The translations under genes and the position numbers were made by a program. 42,882 nt of DNA, from positions 1 to 42,882 of the forward strand of contig CAZGKE010000009.1 of the NCBI GenBank assembly GCA_964526035.1, in the 5' to 3' direction. Origin of the DNA: DAOMOD01 sp964526035. GTDB lineage: Bacteria; Pseudomonadota; Gammaproteobacteria; Xanthomonadales; BPKI01. Shown in pieces: positions 35,430 through 42,882 of the stretch. A model generated the notes under the pieces. The model made no database searches. It was not told the DNA's origin and was given only the letters and a program-made list of their open reading frames with translations. The stretch's first letter is position 1. Each line of letters opens with the position of its first letter.

Positions 35430-36239
35430 ATGAAACCCGGATTCCTGCTTGTTCTCTCCACCCTGATGGCAATCAGCGTCGCCCAGGCCGAAGTGGTCCA
35501 GCGCGACGTGGTGTACAGCCATGGCGACACCAGCTTCCGCAGCGTGCTGGTCCACGACGATGCCGCCGACGGTCCGCGGCCCGGCCTGGTGCTGGTCCCG
35601 AACTGGATGGGCGTGACCGCCGCCAACGTGGAGAAGGTCAAGGCCATTGCTGCGCGCGGATACGTGGTGCTGGTCGCCGACGTCTATGGCGAAGCGGTGC
35701 GACCGGCCAATGCCCAGGAGGCTGGCCAGGCCGCAGGCGCCATGTATGCCGACCGCAGGGCGCTGCGCGAGCGTGCCGGCATGGCGCTGACCGAACTGAA
35801 GAATCTTGGCAAGTCCGGCGAAGTGGCGGTGGACCTGGCCCGGCTCGGCGCCATCGGCTTCTGCTTCGGTGGTTCCACGGTCCTGGAGATGGCGCGCGAC
35901 GGCATGGATCTGGCCGGCGTGGTGTCCTTCCACGGTGGGCTTCCAACCGATATGCCGGCGGACGACGGACTCAAGGCTTCCGTGCTCGTGCTGAACGGTG
36001 CCGACGACGCCATGGTGACTGCCGAACACATTGCCGCCTTCGAGTCGGAAATGCGCGAGGCGGGCGCCGATTGGCAGTTCGTCAATTTCGGCGGCGCGGT
36101 TCACTGCTTTGCCGAATCCGACGCGAACTCGCCGCCCACCTGCCTGTACCACGAACCCTCGGCGCGGCGCGCCTACGCCCTGATGGACGCTTTTTTCGCC
36201 GAGCGGTTCGGCGCTGCCGATCGCCGCGCCATGCCCTGA
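35430..36239 (+). CDS. Secreted dienelactone-hydrolase-family protein
   Basis: The 269-aa alpha/beta-hydrolase has a signal peptide (MKPGFLLVLSTLMAISVAQA) and the DLH catalytic triad: nucleophile Cys145 in GFCFGGS, Asp193 in NGADDAMV and His225 in GGAVHCFAE. The conserved VLVPNWMGV and GYVVLVADVYGE stretches are also present. Signal-bearing DLH homologues are common in proteobacteria and their true substrates are mostly unknown, so a role in chloroaromatic breakdown should not be assumed. It lies 66 nt after the transporter and could be co-transcribed. Confidence 0.88.
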   Translation: MKPGFLLVLSTLMAISVAQAEVVQRDVVYSHGDTSFRSVLVHDDAADGPRPGLVLVPNWMGVTAANVEKVKAIAARGYVVLVADVYGEAVRPANAQEAGQAAGAMYADRRALRERAGMALTELKNLGKSGEVAVDLARLGAIGFCFGGSTVLEMARDGMDLAGVVSFHGGLPTDMPADDGLKASVLVLNGADDAMVTAEHIAAFESEMREAGADWQFVNFGGAVHCFAESDANSPPTCLYHEPSARRAYALMDAFFAERFGAADRRAMP

Positions 36240-36300
36240 GGTTCTGAATCACGCGTCGCGACAGACCTGGAGGGCGGGCGCTGCCGGCGCCGTTCCTGTG

Positions 36301-36329
36301 TTGTGTCCATCGATTTTGTGTCCATCGAT
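36301..36329. repeat. Direct repeat, 14 bp twice at 15-bp spacing
   Basis: TTGTGTCCATCGAT occurs at 36301-36314 and again at 36316-36329. The repeat lies about 150 nt upstream of the 409-aa gene in an otherwise featureless 235-nt gap, and could be a tandem regulator site or a small duplication. Confidence 0.6.
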
Positions 36330-36474
36330 CGGATCACGTCGTAACCATTCTTCACAATATGGCGGCCGAACGCACCGAAATCGCCTGTGATTTCAGCGAT
36401 CATGCACCAGTGCAAACCGACGGCGGCGCTCGGCCCATGCCTTCGGACCCGGCGGGCCGTGGCGAAGGCGCAGA

Positions 36475-37704
36475 ATGACCGATGAATTTCGACCTTCGGG
36501 TCGGATCGGATTGGAGAATATGGCCCAGGATCGCAACATCGTACTCGCGGGTACCTCCGAAGAGGAGGAGGCGTTTCTGCGCCTGCTGTTGCGCAAGGCG
36601 GCCACGCACCTGAAGGAGCCCTGGGTGCTCGGCAGTGACGAGGAGTCCGCCGATGTGATCATCACCGATCCGTTGACTATCGCCGGCAACGTGGCGATCG
36701 GCAACGCCAAGCGTCACGGTGTGCCCTATCTGGTGCTCAGCGATTCCCCGCGAAAGGGAGAAGAGCAGTGGACCCTGCGCCGTCCGCCCACGGTCCTCGA
36801 TCTCTCGCGGCTGCTCAACGCGCTGGAACTCAAGTCGGTTCCCAATATGTCCGTGCTCAGCAGCCAGGGCGACGATTTCTACAACATCGATCTGGAGTCC
36901 GCCGGCGAGGAGCAGGGCAGTTTGGGCGTTGCAGAGACGCGCAATGAGGCGCCGCGGCTGGAAACGAATTCTTCGGAAGATCCCGAGGCGCTGTTCCGTC
37001 GCGACCCGCTGGCGCGCGCTGTCGCCGTGCTCAAGACCCACCACCTGACGGCGGATACGGAATTGGAGCGCACAACAGGGACGACCAAGCGCGGCGATCT
37101 GCGGGCATTGAGCTACGGCAACCCGTTCACCAAGAATTTCGATCAGGCGCCCAGCGGCATGATCGACGGGGCGCGGCTGCATGCCGACAACGAGTCAGGG
37201 TTTTCGCTGCTCATGCTGCTTTCCAAGGTCGTGGTATTCGGCCCCTGCCAGCACCAACTGCCTGGTCTTCCCGCGTTGATCGTCGATCCCAAGCTCGACG
37301 TCTTTCACAGCGAGGCGACGCTGGCTGAGCTCAGACCCTATTGTGTACGCAGCTACACGCGTGCCGAGTGGAACCCGGTGACCAACCAGGTACTGAAGTC
37401 GCTGCGCGCAGATGTGCCCGCGCGAAGCTGCGCCGATCTGCGCTTCATGTGTGCACTCGATGCCTCCAAGGGACAGCTCGACGGCAAGCTGGATCCCGGC
37501 GGGACGTTCTGGCTGCAGGGAGTGCTCAAGCTCGACGCGTCGCTACGGCGGCAGCAGTCGATTCTCCACGCCATGCAGGAGGCGAGTCGACTCAACGACA
37601 TCGTGACTGCAAGCAGCACGTCGATGGCTGAGGCGATGGACGTGGTCAATGCGCTTTCGGCGATCGGAATGCTCGGCACCCGCCTTCGCGAGCGGCTGCG
37701 CTGA
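36475..37704 (+). CDS. Protein of unknown family (409 aa)
   Basis: I do not recognise this protein. Residues about 16-115 look like a receiver-type alpha/beta domain (RNIVLAGTSEEEEAFLRLLL, then ADVIITDPLTIAGN, VPYLVLSDSP and TVLDLSRLLNAL), with the usual phosphoacceptor region replaced by TDPLT. An acidic linker follows (about 140-185). The remainder, from SYGNPFTKNFDQAPSGM on, ends in a helical stretch (ILHAMQEASRLNDIVTASST, then VVNALSAIGMLG) that could be a winged-helix-like or protein-binding domain. There is no signal peptide or membrane segment. ATG 36520 (MAQDRNIVL, GGAG upstream) is an equally plausible start. No operon partner. Confidence 0.65.
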   Translation: MTDEFRPSGRIGLENMAQDRNIVLAGTSEEEEAFLRLLLRKAATHLKEPWVLGSDEESADVIITDPLTIAGNVAIGNAKRHGVPYLVLSDSPRKGEEQWTLRRPPTVLDLSRLLNALELKSVPNMSVLSSQGDDFYNIDLESAGEEQGSLGVAETRNEAPRLETNSSEDPEALFRRDPLARAVAVLKTHHLTADTELERTTGTTKRGDLRALSYGNPFTKNFDQAPSGMIDGARLHADNESGFSLLMLLSKVVVFGPCQHQLPGLPALIVDPKLDVFHSEATLAELRPYCVRSYTRAEWNPVTNQVLKSLRADVPARSCADLRFMCALDASKGQLDGKLDPGGTFWLQGVLKLDASLRRQQSILHAMQEASRLNDIVTASSTSMAEAMDVVNALSAIGMLGTRLRERLR

Positions 37705-37722
37705 CGGCTACGCTCCGCTGCA

Positions 37723-38316
37723 TCAGCGCACTTCCAGCGCAGCGGCGTCTGCCGCCCGCGCCGGTGACAGATAGCAGTGGCTGCCGACGCCCACGAATCC
37801 GGCTGCGGCCAGCACCTTGCGGTACCAGGCCACCGGCCGTCGATGAAAGCCCTGCATGTCTCCCTCGATGTCATCCTCGCGCGTGTAGGTCTCGATGTAC
37901 GCCACGCCGCCGCACAGCGACGCCAGGCCCGACAACCCTCGCTTGATGGCGGTCGCCGGCAGATAGTGGAGGACATCGGCGCAGACCAGGAGGTCTGCCG
38001 GTGCACATGGGCGCAGGTACTGCAGATCGGCAAAATCGACCAGCGCCAGGTTGCGACGCCGACCCCAGCGCGCCACCGCATATTCGCTTGAATCGAGGCC
38101 CAGGTAGTCGATGCCGGGCCTCATCCTCAGCAGCGGTGCCCGCCACGCGCCCTCACCGCAGCCGATGTCGAGGACGCTGGCAATCGGTCGGGCCAGATGA
38201 AACTCGGCCACGCTCACCGCCATCGCGACCTTGCGCGCCAGCGCGCTGCGGCGACCCGCACTGTTCGCGCCGCGGTACCAGTGGTCGAAGTAGGTTCTGT
38301 CGTAGACCTTGCTCAC
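37723..38316 (-). CDS. Class I SAM-dependent methyltransferase
   Basis: The 197-aa protein has the SAM-binding motif VLDIGCGEGAWRAPLL, a second acidic loop YLGLDSSEYAV, and ADLLVCADVLHYL as motif II/III. The start is GTG 38316, whose GTGA overlaps the stop of the DUF1857 gene, implying coupled translation; the longer frame from 38430 would run back through that gene. The N-terminal VYDRTYFDHWYRG recalls small-molecule methyltransferases. Substrate unknown. Confidence 0.82.
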   Translation of the reverse strand: MSKVYDRTYFDHWYRGANSAGRRSALARKVAMAVSVAEFHLARPIASVLDIGCGEGAWRAPLLRMRPGIDYLGLDSSEYAVARWGRRRNLALVDFADLQYLRPCAPADLLVCADVLHYLPATAIKRGLSGLASLCGGVAYIETYTREDDIEGDMQGFHRRPVAWYRKVLAAAGFVGVGSHCYLSPARAADAAALEVR

Positions 38317-38807
38317 GGTGCCCCGGAGTCCTGGTCGAGCACGCCGGTGGCAGCGAGCTGACGCAGTCGGAAGACGGTGTCCAGATCGGTTTGGCGGTAG
38401 GCTTCGCGCAAGGTATCCGCGGCTTCGCAATCGGCGTGGTGTTCGGCCGACAGCGCCTCGTAGGAAAAGCGCAGGAAGAGTTCGCCCGGTGCCGGCTCCT
38501 CGATGCGCATGGTGTGCAGGAAATGACCGTCGCCGAAGCCGTCGACCACTTCCACATGGATCGCCTGCCCTGGTTCGAACAGCACGCGATCGCAGATCCT
38601 GCGTTCGCCGAACTGCAGCTCGCGGCGCAGGCTTCCGTCAGGTTGGCGCGTCACCACGCAGCGGTCGATCCAGGTCTGGAAGGTGCGTGGAAACTCGGCG
38701 CGCAGCTCCAGCCCGCGCCAAAGCTGGCTGCGGTTGATCGGCGCAATGCGCGGATCGGCTCTGTCGTTGATGCGAACCAGGTGTTCGAGCGTCAGCGGTC
38801 GGCGCAT
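38313..38807 (-). CDS. SRPBCC-fold protein, DUF1857 (AtaL-like)
   Basis: This 164-aa protein fits the DUF1857 branch of the START/SRPBCC ligand-binding fold: NRSQLWRGLELRAEFPRTF near the N-terminus, RELQFGERRICDRVLFEPGQ, and LFLRFSYEAL toward the C-terminus. Such folds bind hydrophobic small molecules; the specific ligand is unknown. It overlaps the methyltransferase by 4 nt (GTGA), so the two probably act together. The MITE-like element lies 16 nt upstream of its ATG, between it and phaZ. Confidence 0.72.
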   Translation of the reverse strand: MRRPLTLEHLVRINDRADPRIAPINRSQLWRGLELRAEFPRTFQTWIDRCVVTRQPDGSLRRELQFGERRICDRVLFEPGQAIHVEVVDGFGDGHFLHTMRIEEPAPGELFLRFSYEALSAEHHADCEAADTLREAYRQTDLDTVFRLRQLAATGVLDQDSGAP

Positions 38808-38823
38808 GGGCGGCGCGCGCTAA

Positions 38824-38926
38824 TGGGCTGTAACGGACAAAGCGGACGAGGGATCGCGACGGGATGGGCGCGCTGGACGCCGCTCCGGAGCGAGCGAGCT
38901 GCTTTCGATTTGTCCGTTACAGTCCA
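38824..38926. mobile_element. MITE-like element with 18-bp terminal inverted repeats and CTAA duplication
   Basis: TGGGCTGTAACGGACAAA (38824-38841) and its inverted partner at 38909-38926 (TGGACTGTAACGGACAAA on the minus strand) match at 17 of 18 positions. They are flanked directly by CTAA at 38820-38823 and 38927-38930, as expected for a 4-bp target duplication. The 103-bp element is non-coding. The right-hand CTAA supplies the phaZ stop codon (TAG on the minus strand), so the insertion preserved that gene. CTAA/YTAR-type duplications are typical of some IS5-group transposases; the mobiliser is not in the window. Confidence 0.7.
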
Positions 38927-40174
38927 CTAATTGGGATCGAAGCGCCGGATGAAGTCTCGCACTTCGGGATAGACGCCCTCGCGCCAGCGGCGGCCGCTGA
39001 AGATGCCGTAGTGTCCGGCGCCTTCGACGGTCAGATGGCGGCTGCGCGACTTGGGGATGGCACTGCACAGTGAGTGTGCGGCCTCTGTCTGCCCCAGGCC
39101 GGAGATGTCGTCGAGCTGGCCTTCGATGGTGAACAGCGCGGTTTTGCGGATGGCTTCGGGGCGCACCTTCTCGCCGCGCACCTCCCACTTGCCGCGCGGC
39201 AGCAGGTGCTCCTTGAACACCACGCGGATGGTGTCCAGATAGTACTCGGCGGGCATGTCGAGCACGGCGTTGTATTCGTCGTAGAAGCGGCGGTGGGACT
39301 CGGCGTCTTCGAGGTCGCCGCGGCGCAGGTGCTCGTAGAAGTCCCAGTGCGACATCAGGTGCCGGGCGGGATTCATCGCCATGAATCCGGCGTGCTGCAG
39401 AAAGCCCGGATAGACCCGGCGACCGCTGCCCGGATAGTTGCCCGGCACCGGATGGATCACGTTGGTGGCAAACCAGGTCAGCGGCTTGGTGGTGGCGAGG
39501 TCGTTGACGCGGGTCGGGCTGCGGCGCGTATCGATGGGCCCGCCCATCATCGTCATGCTGAGCGGCGTCGGCTCGCCGCGCGCCGCCATAAGGCTCACCG
39601 CGGCCAGCACCGGCACCGTTGGCTGGCAGACGCTGATCACGTGCAGCTGCTTGGCGCCGATGTGGCGGATGAACTCCTGGATGTAGTCGACATAGTCGTC
39701 GAGATGGAACGCGCCGGCGTCGGTGGGCACCATGCGCGCATCGACCCAGTCGGTCAGGTAGACCTTGTGCTCGCCCAGCAGGCTGCGCACGGTGTCACGC
39801 AGCAGGGTGGAGTGGTGCCCGGACAGCGGTGCCACCACCAGTACCACCGGATCGTCCTTGAGGTCGTTGACCGTCTGCCGGTCGTCGCTGAAACGCTTGA
39901 AGCGCACCAGCCTGCAGAACGGTTTCTCCAGTGCGGTGTACTCGACGATCGGCACCTCATGTCCATGCGCCTGCACCGACCGGATGCCGAACTCCGGCTT
40001 CTCGTAGTCCTTGCCGATGCGATGCACCAACTCGTATCCCGCCGCAGCGCGCTGTGCACCCGGCAGATGCGAAAACAGACTGCCCGGCGCGGAGAAGACC
40101 TTGGCGCTGGCCTCGGACCAGTACACCAGTGGGCTCATCATTGAGCGGGCGAATTCGTGGGCGTGGTAAAGCAT
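38927..40174 (-). CDS. phaZ: Intracellular polyhydroxyalkanoate depolymerase
   Basis: The enzyme breaks down stored polyhydroxybutyrate granules. Started at ATG 40174 the protein has 415 aa, and Cys183 (HVISVCQPTVPV), Asp355 (EGQLDDISG) and His388 (GAGHYGIFSG) coincide in number with the catalytic triad I recall for the Ralstonia eutropha enzyme PhaZ1, supporting both function and start. The longer frame to 41278 is an artefact running antisense into the next genes. No phaC, phasin or phaR is in the window. It diverges from the ECF sigma gene. Confidence 0.93.
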   Translation of the reverse strand: MLYHAHEFARSMMSPLVYWSEASAKVFSAPGSLFSHLPGAQRAAAGYELVHRIGKDYEKPEFGIRSVQAHGHEVPIVEYTALEKPFCRLVRFKRFSDDRQTVNDLKDDPVVLVVAPLSGHHSTLLRDTVRSLLGEHKVYLTDWVDARMVPTDAGAFHLDDYVDYIQEFIRHIGAKQLHVISVCQPTVPVLAAVSLMAARGEPTPLSMTMMGGPIDTRRSPTRVNDLATTKPLTWFATNVIHPVPGNYPGSGRRVYPGFLQHAGFMAMNPARHLMSHWDFYEHLRRGDLEDAESHRRFYDEYNAVLDMPAEYYLDTIRVVFKEHLLPRGKWEVRGEKVRPEAIRKTALFTIEGQLDDISGLGQTEAAHSLCSAIPKSRSRHLTVEGAGHYGIFSGRRWREGVYPEVRDFIRRFDPN

Positions 40175-40378
40175 CGGCAGGCCATTGTTTTGCAGCAGTG
40201 AAGCCCAGAGGATACGCTCTTTGACGCAGTGCAACAGTGAACCTTGGTCATAGGGCACCCCGCGATGAAATCGATCGCCCAGGGGACTGGCCGCGTGCGG
40301 GGCTCTCGCGCTAGGCTCGCCGAAGGGGGTCCGGCGGTCGACCGGACTGGCTGCCACCACTACTCCGCCGCGGGCTCC

Positions 40379-40942
40379 ATGTCGCCACTGACTACAACAC
40401 CGCTGACGGAGTTGCTGGACGCCTGGCGCCAAGGGGATGGAAGCGCGCTCGACGCGGTCCTTCGCGAGAGTTGGATCCATCTGCAACGCATGGCCGCCGA
40501 GCGCTTGCGCGTCAGCGGCCCGCTGACATTGACGGTGCGCGACGTGATGCAGGAGGCGCTGCTGGCCCTGATCGAGCGGCCGATAGCGCTGAAGGACCGT
40601 GCGCATTTCTTCGCAATGCTCTCGCTCAAGATGCGCGCGGTGGTTGTCGATCACGTGCGCGCGCGCAGCGCCGAGAAGCGCGGCGGCGGCGCCTTGCAGG
40701 TGACCCTGACCGACGGCGCGGCGGGCGTCGGGCAGGATGCCTTCAATCTGCTGGCGCTGGATGAAGCGCTGCGACGATTGGCGGCAGACGACCCTCGCGG
40801 CAGCGAACTGCTGCACCTGACCTACTTCGCCGGCCTGACCCAGGCCGAGATCGCCGAGTTGATGGGGCTGTCGCTGCGCACGGTGGAGCGCGAAATGCGC
40901 TTCCTGCGTGCCTGGCTGCAGGACGTGACTCGCCATGGCTGA
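40379..40942 (+). CDS. ECF-type RNA polymerase sigma factor
   Basis: This 187-aa sigma factor has region 2 in TLTVRDVMQEALLALIERP and HFFAMLSLKMRAVVVDHVRA, and region 4 with the helix-turn-helix LTQAEIAELMGLSLRTVERE followed by MRFLRAWL. It resembles the ECF subgroup that sits beside Ser/Thr kinases in Lysobacterales, Acidobacteria and Planctomycetes and has no classical anti-sigma factor. Start ATG 40379 gives the family N-terminus. Its TGA overlaps the kinase ATG by 8 nt, so the two are one functional unit; control of the sigma factor by the kinase is inference. Confidence 0.9.
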   Translation: MSPLTTTPLTELLDAWRQGDGSALDAVLRESWIHLQRMAAERLRVSGPLTLTVRDVMQEALLALIERPIALKDRAHFFAMLSLKMRAVVVDHVRARSAEKRGGGALQVTLTDGAAGVGQDAFNLLALDEALRRLAADDPRGSELLHLTYFAGLTQAEIAELMGLSLRTVEREMRFLRAWLQDVTRHG

Positions 40943-42882
40943 ACCCTCGCTGGCACGACTGCGCGCGTTGTTCGAAGCGGTCGCCGAACTGCCCGAGGCG
41001 CAGCGCGCGGAGCGGCTTGCGGCACTGGATGCCGAGCCGGCCCTGGCCGAACGCGTGCTGCGCATGGCACGCGACTGCGATGCCGAGGCGACCTCCGAGG
41101 CGACGCGCATCAAACGTCGCCTGGTCGGTTTCGATCCGGCGGCGCCGGGTCCCGAACTGGGCGTCGGCGACACCCTCGGCGCGTGGAAGCTGGTGGCTGT
41201 ATTGGGCGAGGGCGGCATGGGCGCGGTCTTCCTTGCCGAACGTGCCGACGGACACTTCGCGCAGCGCGCAGCGATCAAGCTGCTGCGCGGACAGGCCAGC
41301 GAAAGTGCGCTGCGCCTGCTCGCCGCGGAACGGCAGATCCTGGCTCAGCTCAGCCACCCGAACATTGCCCGGCTGCTGGACGGTGGCGCCACGCCGCTGG
41401 GTCGTCCCTACCTGGTGATGGAGCATGTGCAGGGCGAGCGGCTGGATCGCCATCTCGAACGCGTCGCGCCCTCGCTGGATCAGCGTCTGCTGCTGTTCCG
41501 GCAGATCTGCGACGCGGTCGCCTTCGCCCATGCGCAACTGATCGTGCACTGCGATCTCAAGCCCTCCAACGTGCTGATCGACGGCGCCGGTCGGCCGCTG
41601 CTGCTGGACTTCGGCATCGCCCGGCTGCTGGATGCCGACGCCAGCAGTGGCGGCATGGTCAAGGCCTATACGCCCGGTTACGCCAGCCCGGAGCTGCAGT
41701 CCGGACTGCCGGTCGGCACGGCCAGCGATGTCTACAGCCTCGGCGTGCTGCTGAAGGGTATGGTCGGCGAGGCCGAGTCGGCGCGCGGCGATCTGGCCGC
41801 GATCATCCGGCGCGCCACGCAGCCGGAGCCGCAGGCGCGCTACGCCTCGGTGCAGGCGCTCGGCGAGGACATTGAACGCCTGCGCCAGCGCTACCCGGTC
41901 CAGGCGCGCGCGCCGACTCTGCGCTACCGCGCGCTGCGCCTGCTGCAGCGGCGCTGGCCTGGCTTTACCGTCGCCGGCGGCGTGCTGCTGCTGCTGCTGG
42001 GCGCCGGCTGGCAGCTCAAGATCGAGCGTGACCGCGCTTTGGCCGAGGCGACCCGCGCCGATCGCGAAGCGTCCACGGCGCGCGCGATCAATGCCTTCCT
42101 CGAATCCATCATCGCCGGCGCCGACGTGCAGAAGACCGGCAGCCGCGAAATGACCGTGGTGGAGATGATCGATCGCGGCTTCGCGCGCATCGCCACCGAG
42201 CTGGCCGACCAGCCCGCCACACAAGCCACGCTGTACGAGAGTTTCGCGCGGGTCTACGACCACCTCGGCCGCACCGCGCAGGGGCGCGAGGCCTACCGCC
42301 TGGCGATCGAGATCGAACGCATGGTGCAGCCACCGCGGCCGCTGGTGCTGTCCAGCCTGCTGCGCAATCGCGCCGTCGCGCTGGCGAACGAGCAGCGCTA
42401 TGCCGATGCCGAAGCGCTCGCCCGCGAAGCCCTGGCCCTGGCCGAGGCCCACGCCGATCCGGTATCCCGCGACGTCGGGCAGTCCGCCACGGCCGTGGCA
42501 CTGAGCCTGGGCAACAGCCAGCACGAGGAAGCGAAAGCCCTTCTACTCCGCCACCTGCAGATCCGCCAGGCGCTGGGCGAACCGGAAATCGATTTGGCCT
42601 CGACCTGGCACAACCTGGGCCTGAACGCCCTGCGTGCCGGCTGGCTGGAGGAGGCCGACGCGCACCTCCAGCGCTCGTTCGAGGTGCGTCGTGCGGTGCT
42701 GGGCGCGGGCCATGCGCGCACCCAGACCGGTGCCTCGGTGCTGGCCACAGTCAAGACCCAGCTGCGCCGGTTCGACGAGGCCATGACCCTGCGCGAGGAA
42801 ATCGTTGAACATCAACGCACCCTGCAGGGCGAGCACGGTCGCTTGACCCTGCACGCCGAGTCCGAGCTGGCCAGCTCGTTCA
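40935..42882 (+). CDS. Ser/Thr protein kinase with TPR repeats (3' truncated by window)
   Basis: 649 codons are visible and the frame runs off the end. The kinase domain spans about residues 84-320: P-loop GEGGMGAVFLAE (91-102), Lys115 in AAIKLL, Glu132, catalytic HCDLKPSN (205-212), LDFGIAR (DFG 225-227) and TPGYASPEL. The HRD arginine is Cys206, making this a non-RD kinase, normally not dependent on activation-loop phosphorylation; all catalytic residues are present. A membrane segment follows (about 344-358, FTVAGGVLLLLLGAGW), then helical TPR-like repeats (from about 400, e.g. RNRAVALANEQRYADAEALA), likely periplasmic. Translationally coupled to the ECF sigma gene. Confidence 0.92.
   Translation, partial: MAEPSLARLRALFEAVAELPEAQRAERLAALDAEPALAERVLRMARDCDAEATSEATRIKRRLVGFDPAAPGPELGVGDTLGAWKLVAVLGEGGMGAVFLAERADGHFAQRAAIKLLRGQASESALRLLAAERQILAQLSHPNIARLLDGGATPLGRPYLVMEHVQGERLDRHLERVAPSLDQRLLLFRQICDAVAFAHAQLIVHCDLKPSNVLIDGAGRPLLLDFGIARLLDADASSGGMVKAYTPGYASPELQSGLPVGTASDVYSLGVLLKGMVGEAESARGDLAAIIRRATQPEPQARYASVQALGEDIERLRQRYPVQARAPTLRYRALRLLQRRWPGFTVAGGVLLLLLGAGWQLKIERDRALAEATRADREASTARAINAFLESIIAGADVQKTGSREMTVVEMIDRGFARIATELADQPATQATLYESFARVYDHLGRTAQGREAYRLAIEIERMVQPPRPLVLSSLLRNRAVALANEQRYADAEALAREALALAEAHADPVSRDVGQSATAVALSLGNSQHEEAKALLLRHLQIRQALGEPEIDLASTWHNLGLNALRAGWLEEADAHLQRSFEVRRAVLGAGHARTQTGASVLATVKTQLRRFDEAMTLREEIVEHQRTLQGEHGRLTLHAESELASSF

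Noticed and set aside
40175..41278. N-terminal extension of phaZ on the minus strand to 41278.
   Set aside because: It would run antisense through the ECF sigma and kinase genes; ATG 40174 gives catalytic residues at the family's usual numbering.
40743..42524. 593-codon minus-strand frame opposite the Ser/Thr kinase.
   Set aside because: The plus strand encodes a kinase with every catalytic motif; the opposite frame is a compositional shadow.
40935..42882. Kinase as a pseudokinase because HRD reads HCD.
   Set aside because: Catalytic Asp207, Lys209, Asn212, P-loop, Lys115 and DFG are all intact; loss of the Arg only makes it non-RD.

Overview
The window is a GC-rich, gene-dense chromosomal segment of a gammaproteobacterium, most likely of the order Lysobacterales (Xanthomonadales). 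Four things point there: a fused aspartate kinase/diaminopimelate decarboxylase gene, the neighbouring murL-murD2 pair (an alternative D-glutamate route first described in Xanthomonas), a DUF3011 repeat protein, and an ECF sigma factor joined to a TPR Ser/Thr kinase. Placement below order is not possible by eye. Most of the window is conserved core genome. I saw no prophage, CRISPR array, tRNA or rRNA gene, or recognisable defence or biosynthetic cluster.

Left part (1-5528): a REP-like doublet, then a leftward RND efflux operon reading TetR regulator > membrane-fusion lipoprotein > RND pump. Three near-identical TGAC-N5-GTCA palindromes lie in front of the regulator gene at helical spacing. 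A second REP-like doublet separates this operon from aspS.

Housekeeping block (5529-19142): aspS and a secreted DUF3011 protein run leftward. The rightward run is rsfS, rlmH, maf, rng, yhdP and tldD (ribosome silencing, 23S rRNA methylation, nucleotide-pool sanitation, RNase G, AsmA-like envelope protein, TldD protease). yjgA then diverges from pmbA, the TldE partner of TldD. A strong hairpin ends pmbA.

Middle (19143-26631): a two-gene secreted operon (110-aa protein plus HExxH metalloprotease-like protein), thiD, an unassigned outer-membrane beta-barrel-like protein with its own promoter and a UUCG terminator, a degenerate 8-bp tandem repeat, and a leftward gcvR-bcp-phoH group.

Peptidoglycan-precursor block (26892-33663): dapA, bamC, lysC::lysA fusion, murL and murD2, all rightward, with the last three overlapping. 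Together they supply meso-DAP and place D-Glu in the stem peptide, with one outer-membrane assembly lipoprotein in between.

Right part (33664-42882): a candidate structured leader RNA in front of a YfcC-like transporter; a secreted dienelactone-hydrolase-like protein; a 409-aa protein of unknown family; a leftward trio (PHA depolymerase, DUF1857 protein, methyltransferase) interrupted by a MITE-like element with an apparent 4-bp target duplication; and an ECF sigma factor overlapping a TPR-containing Ser/Thr kinase that runs off the window.

The best candidates for something undescribed are the leader RNA (about 33734-33880), the phased TetR operators (5200-5264) and the MITE-like element (38824-38926).
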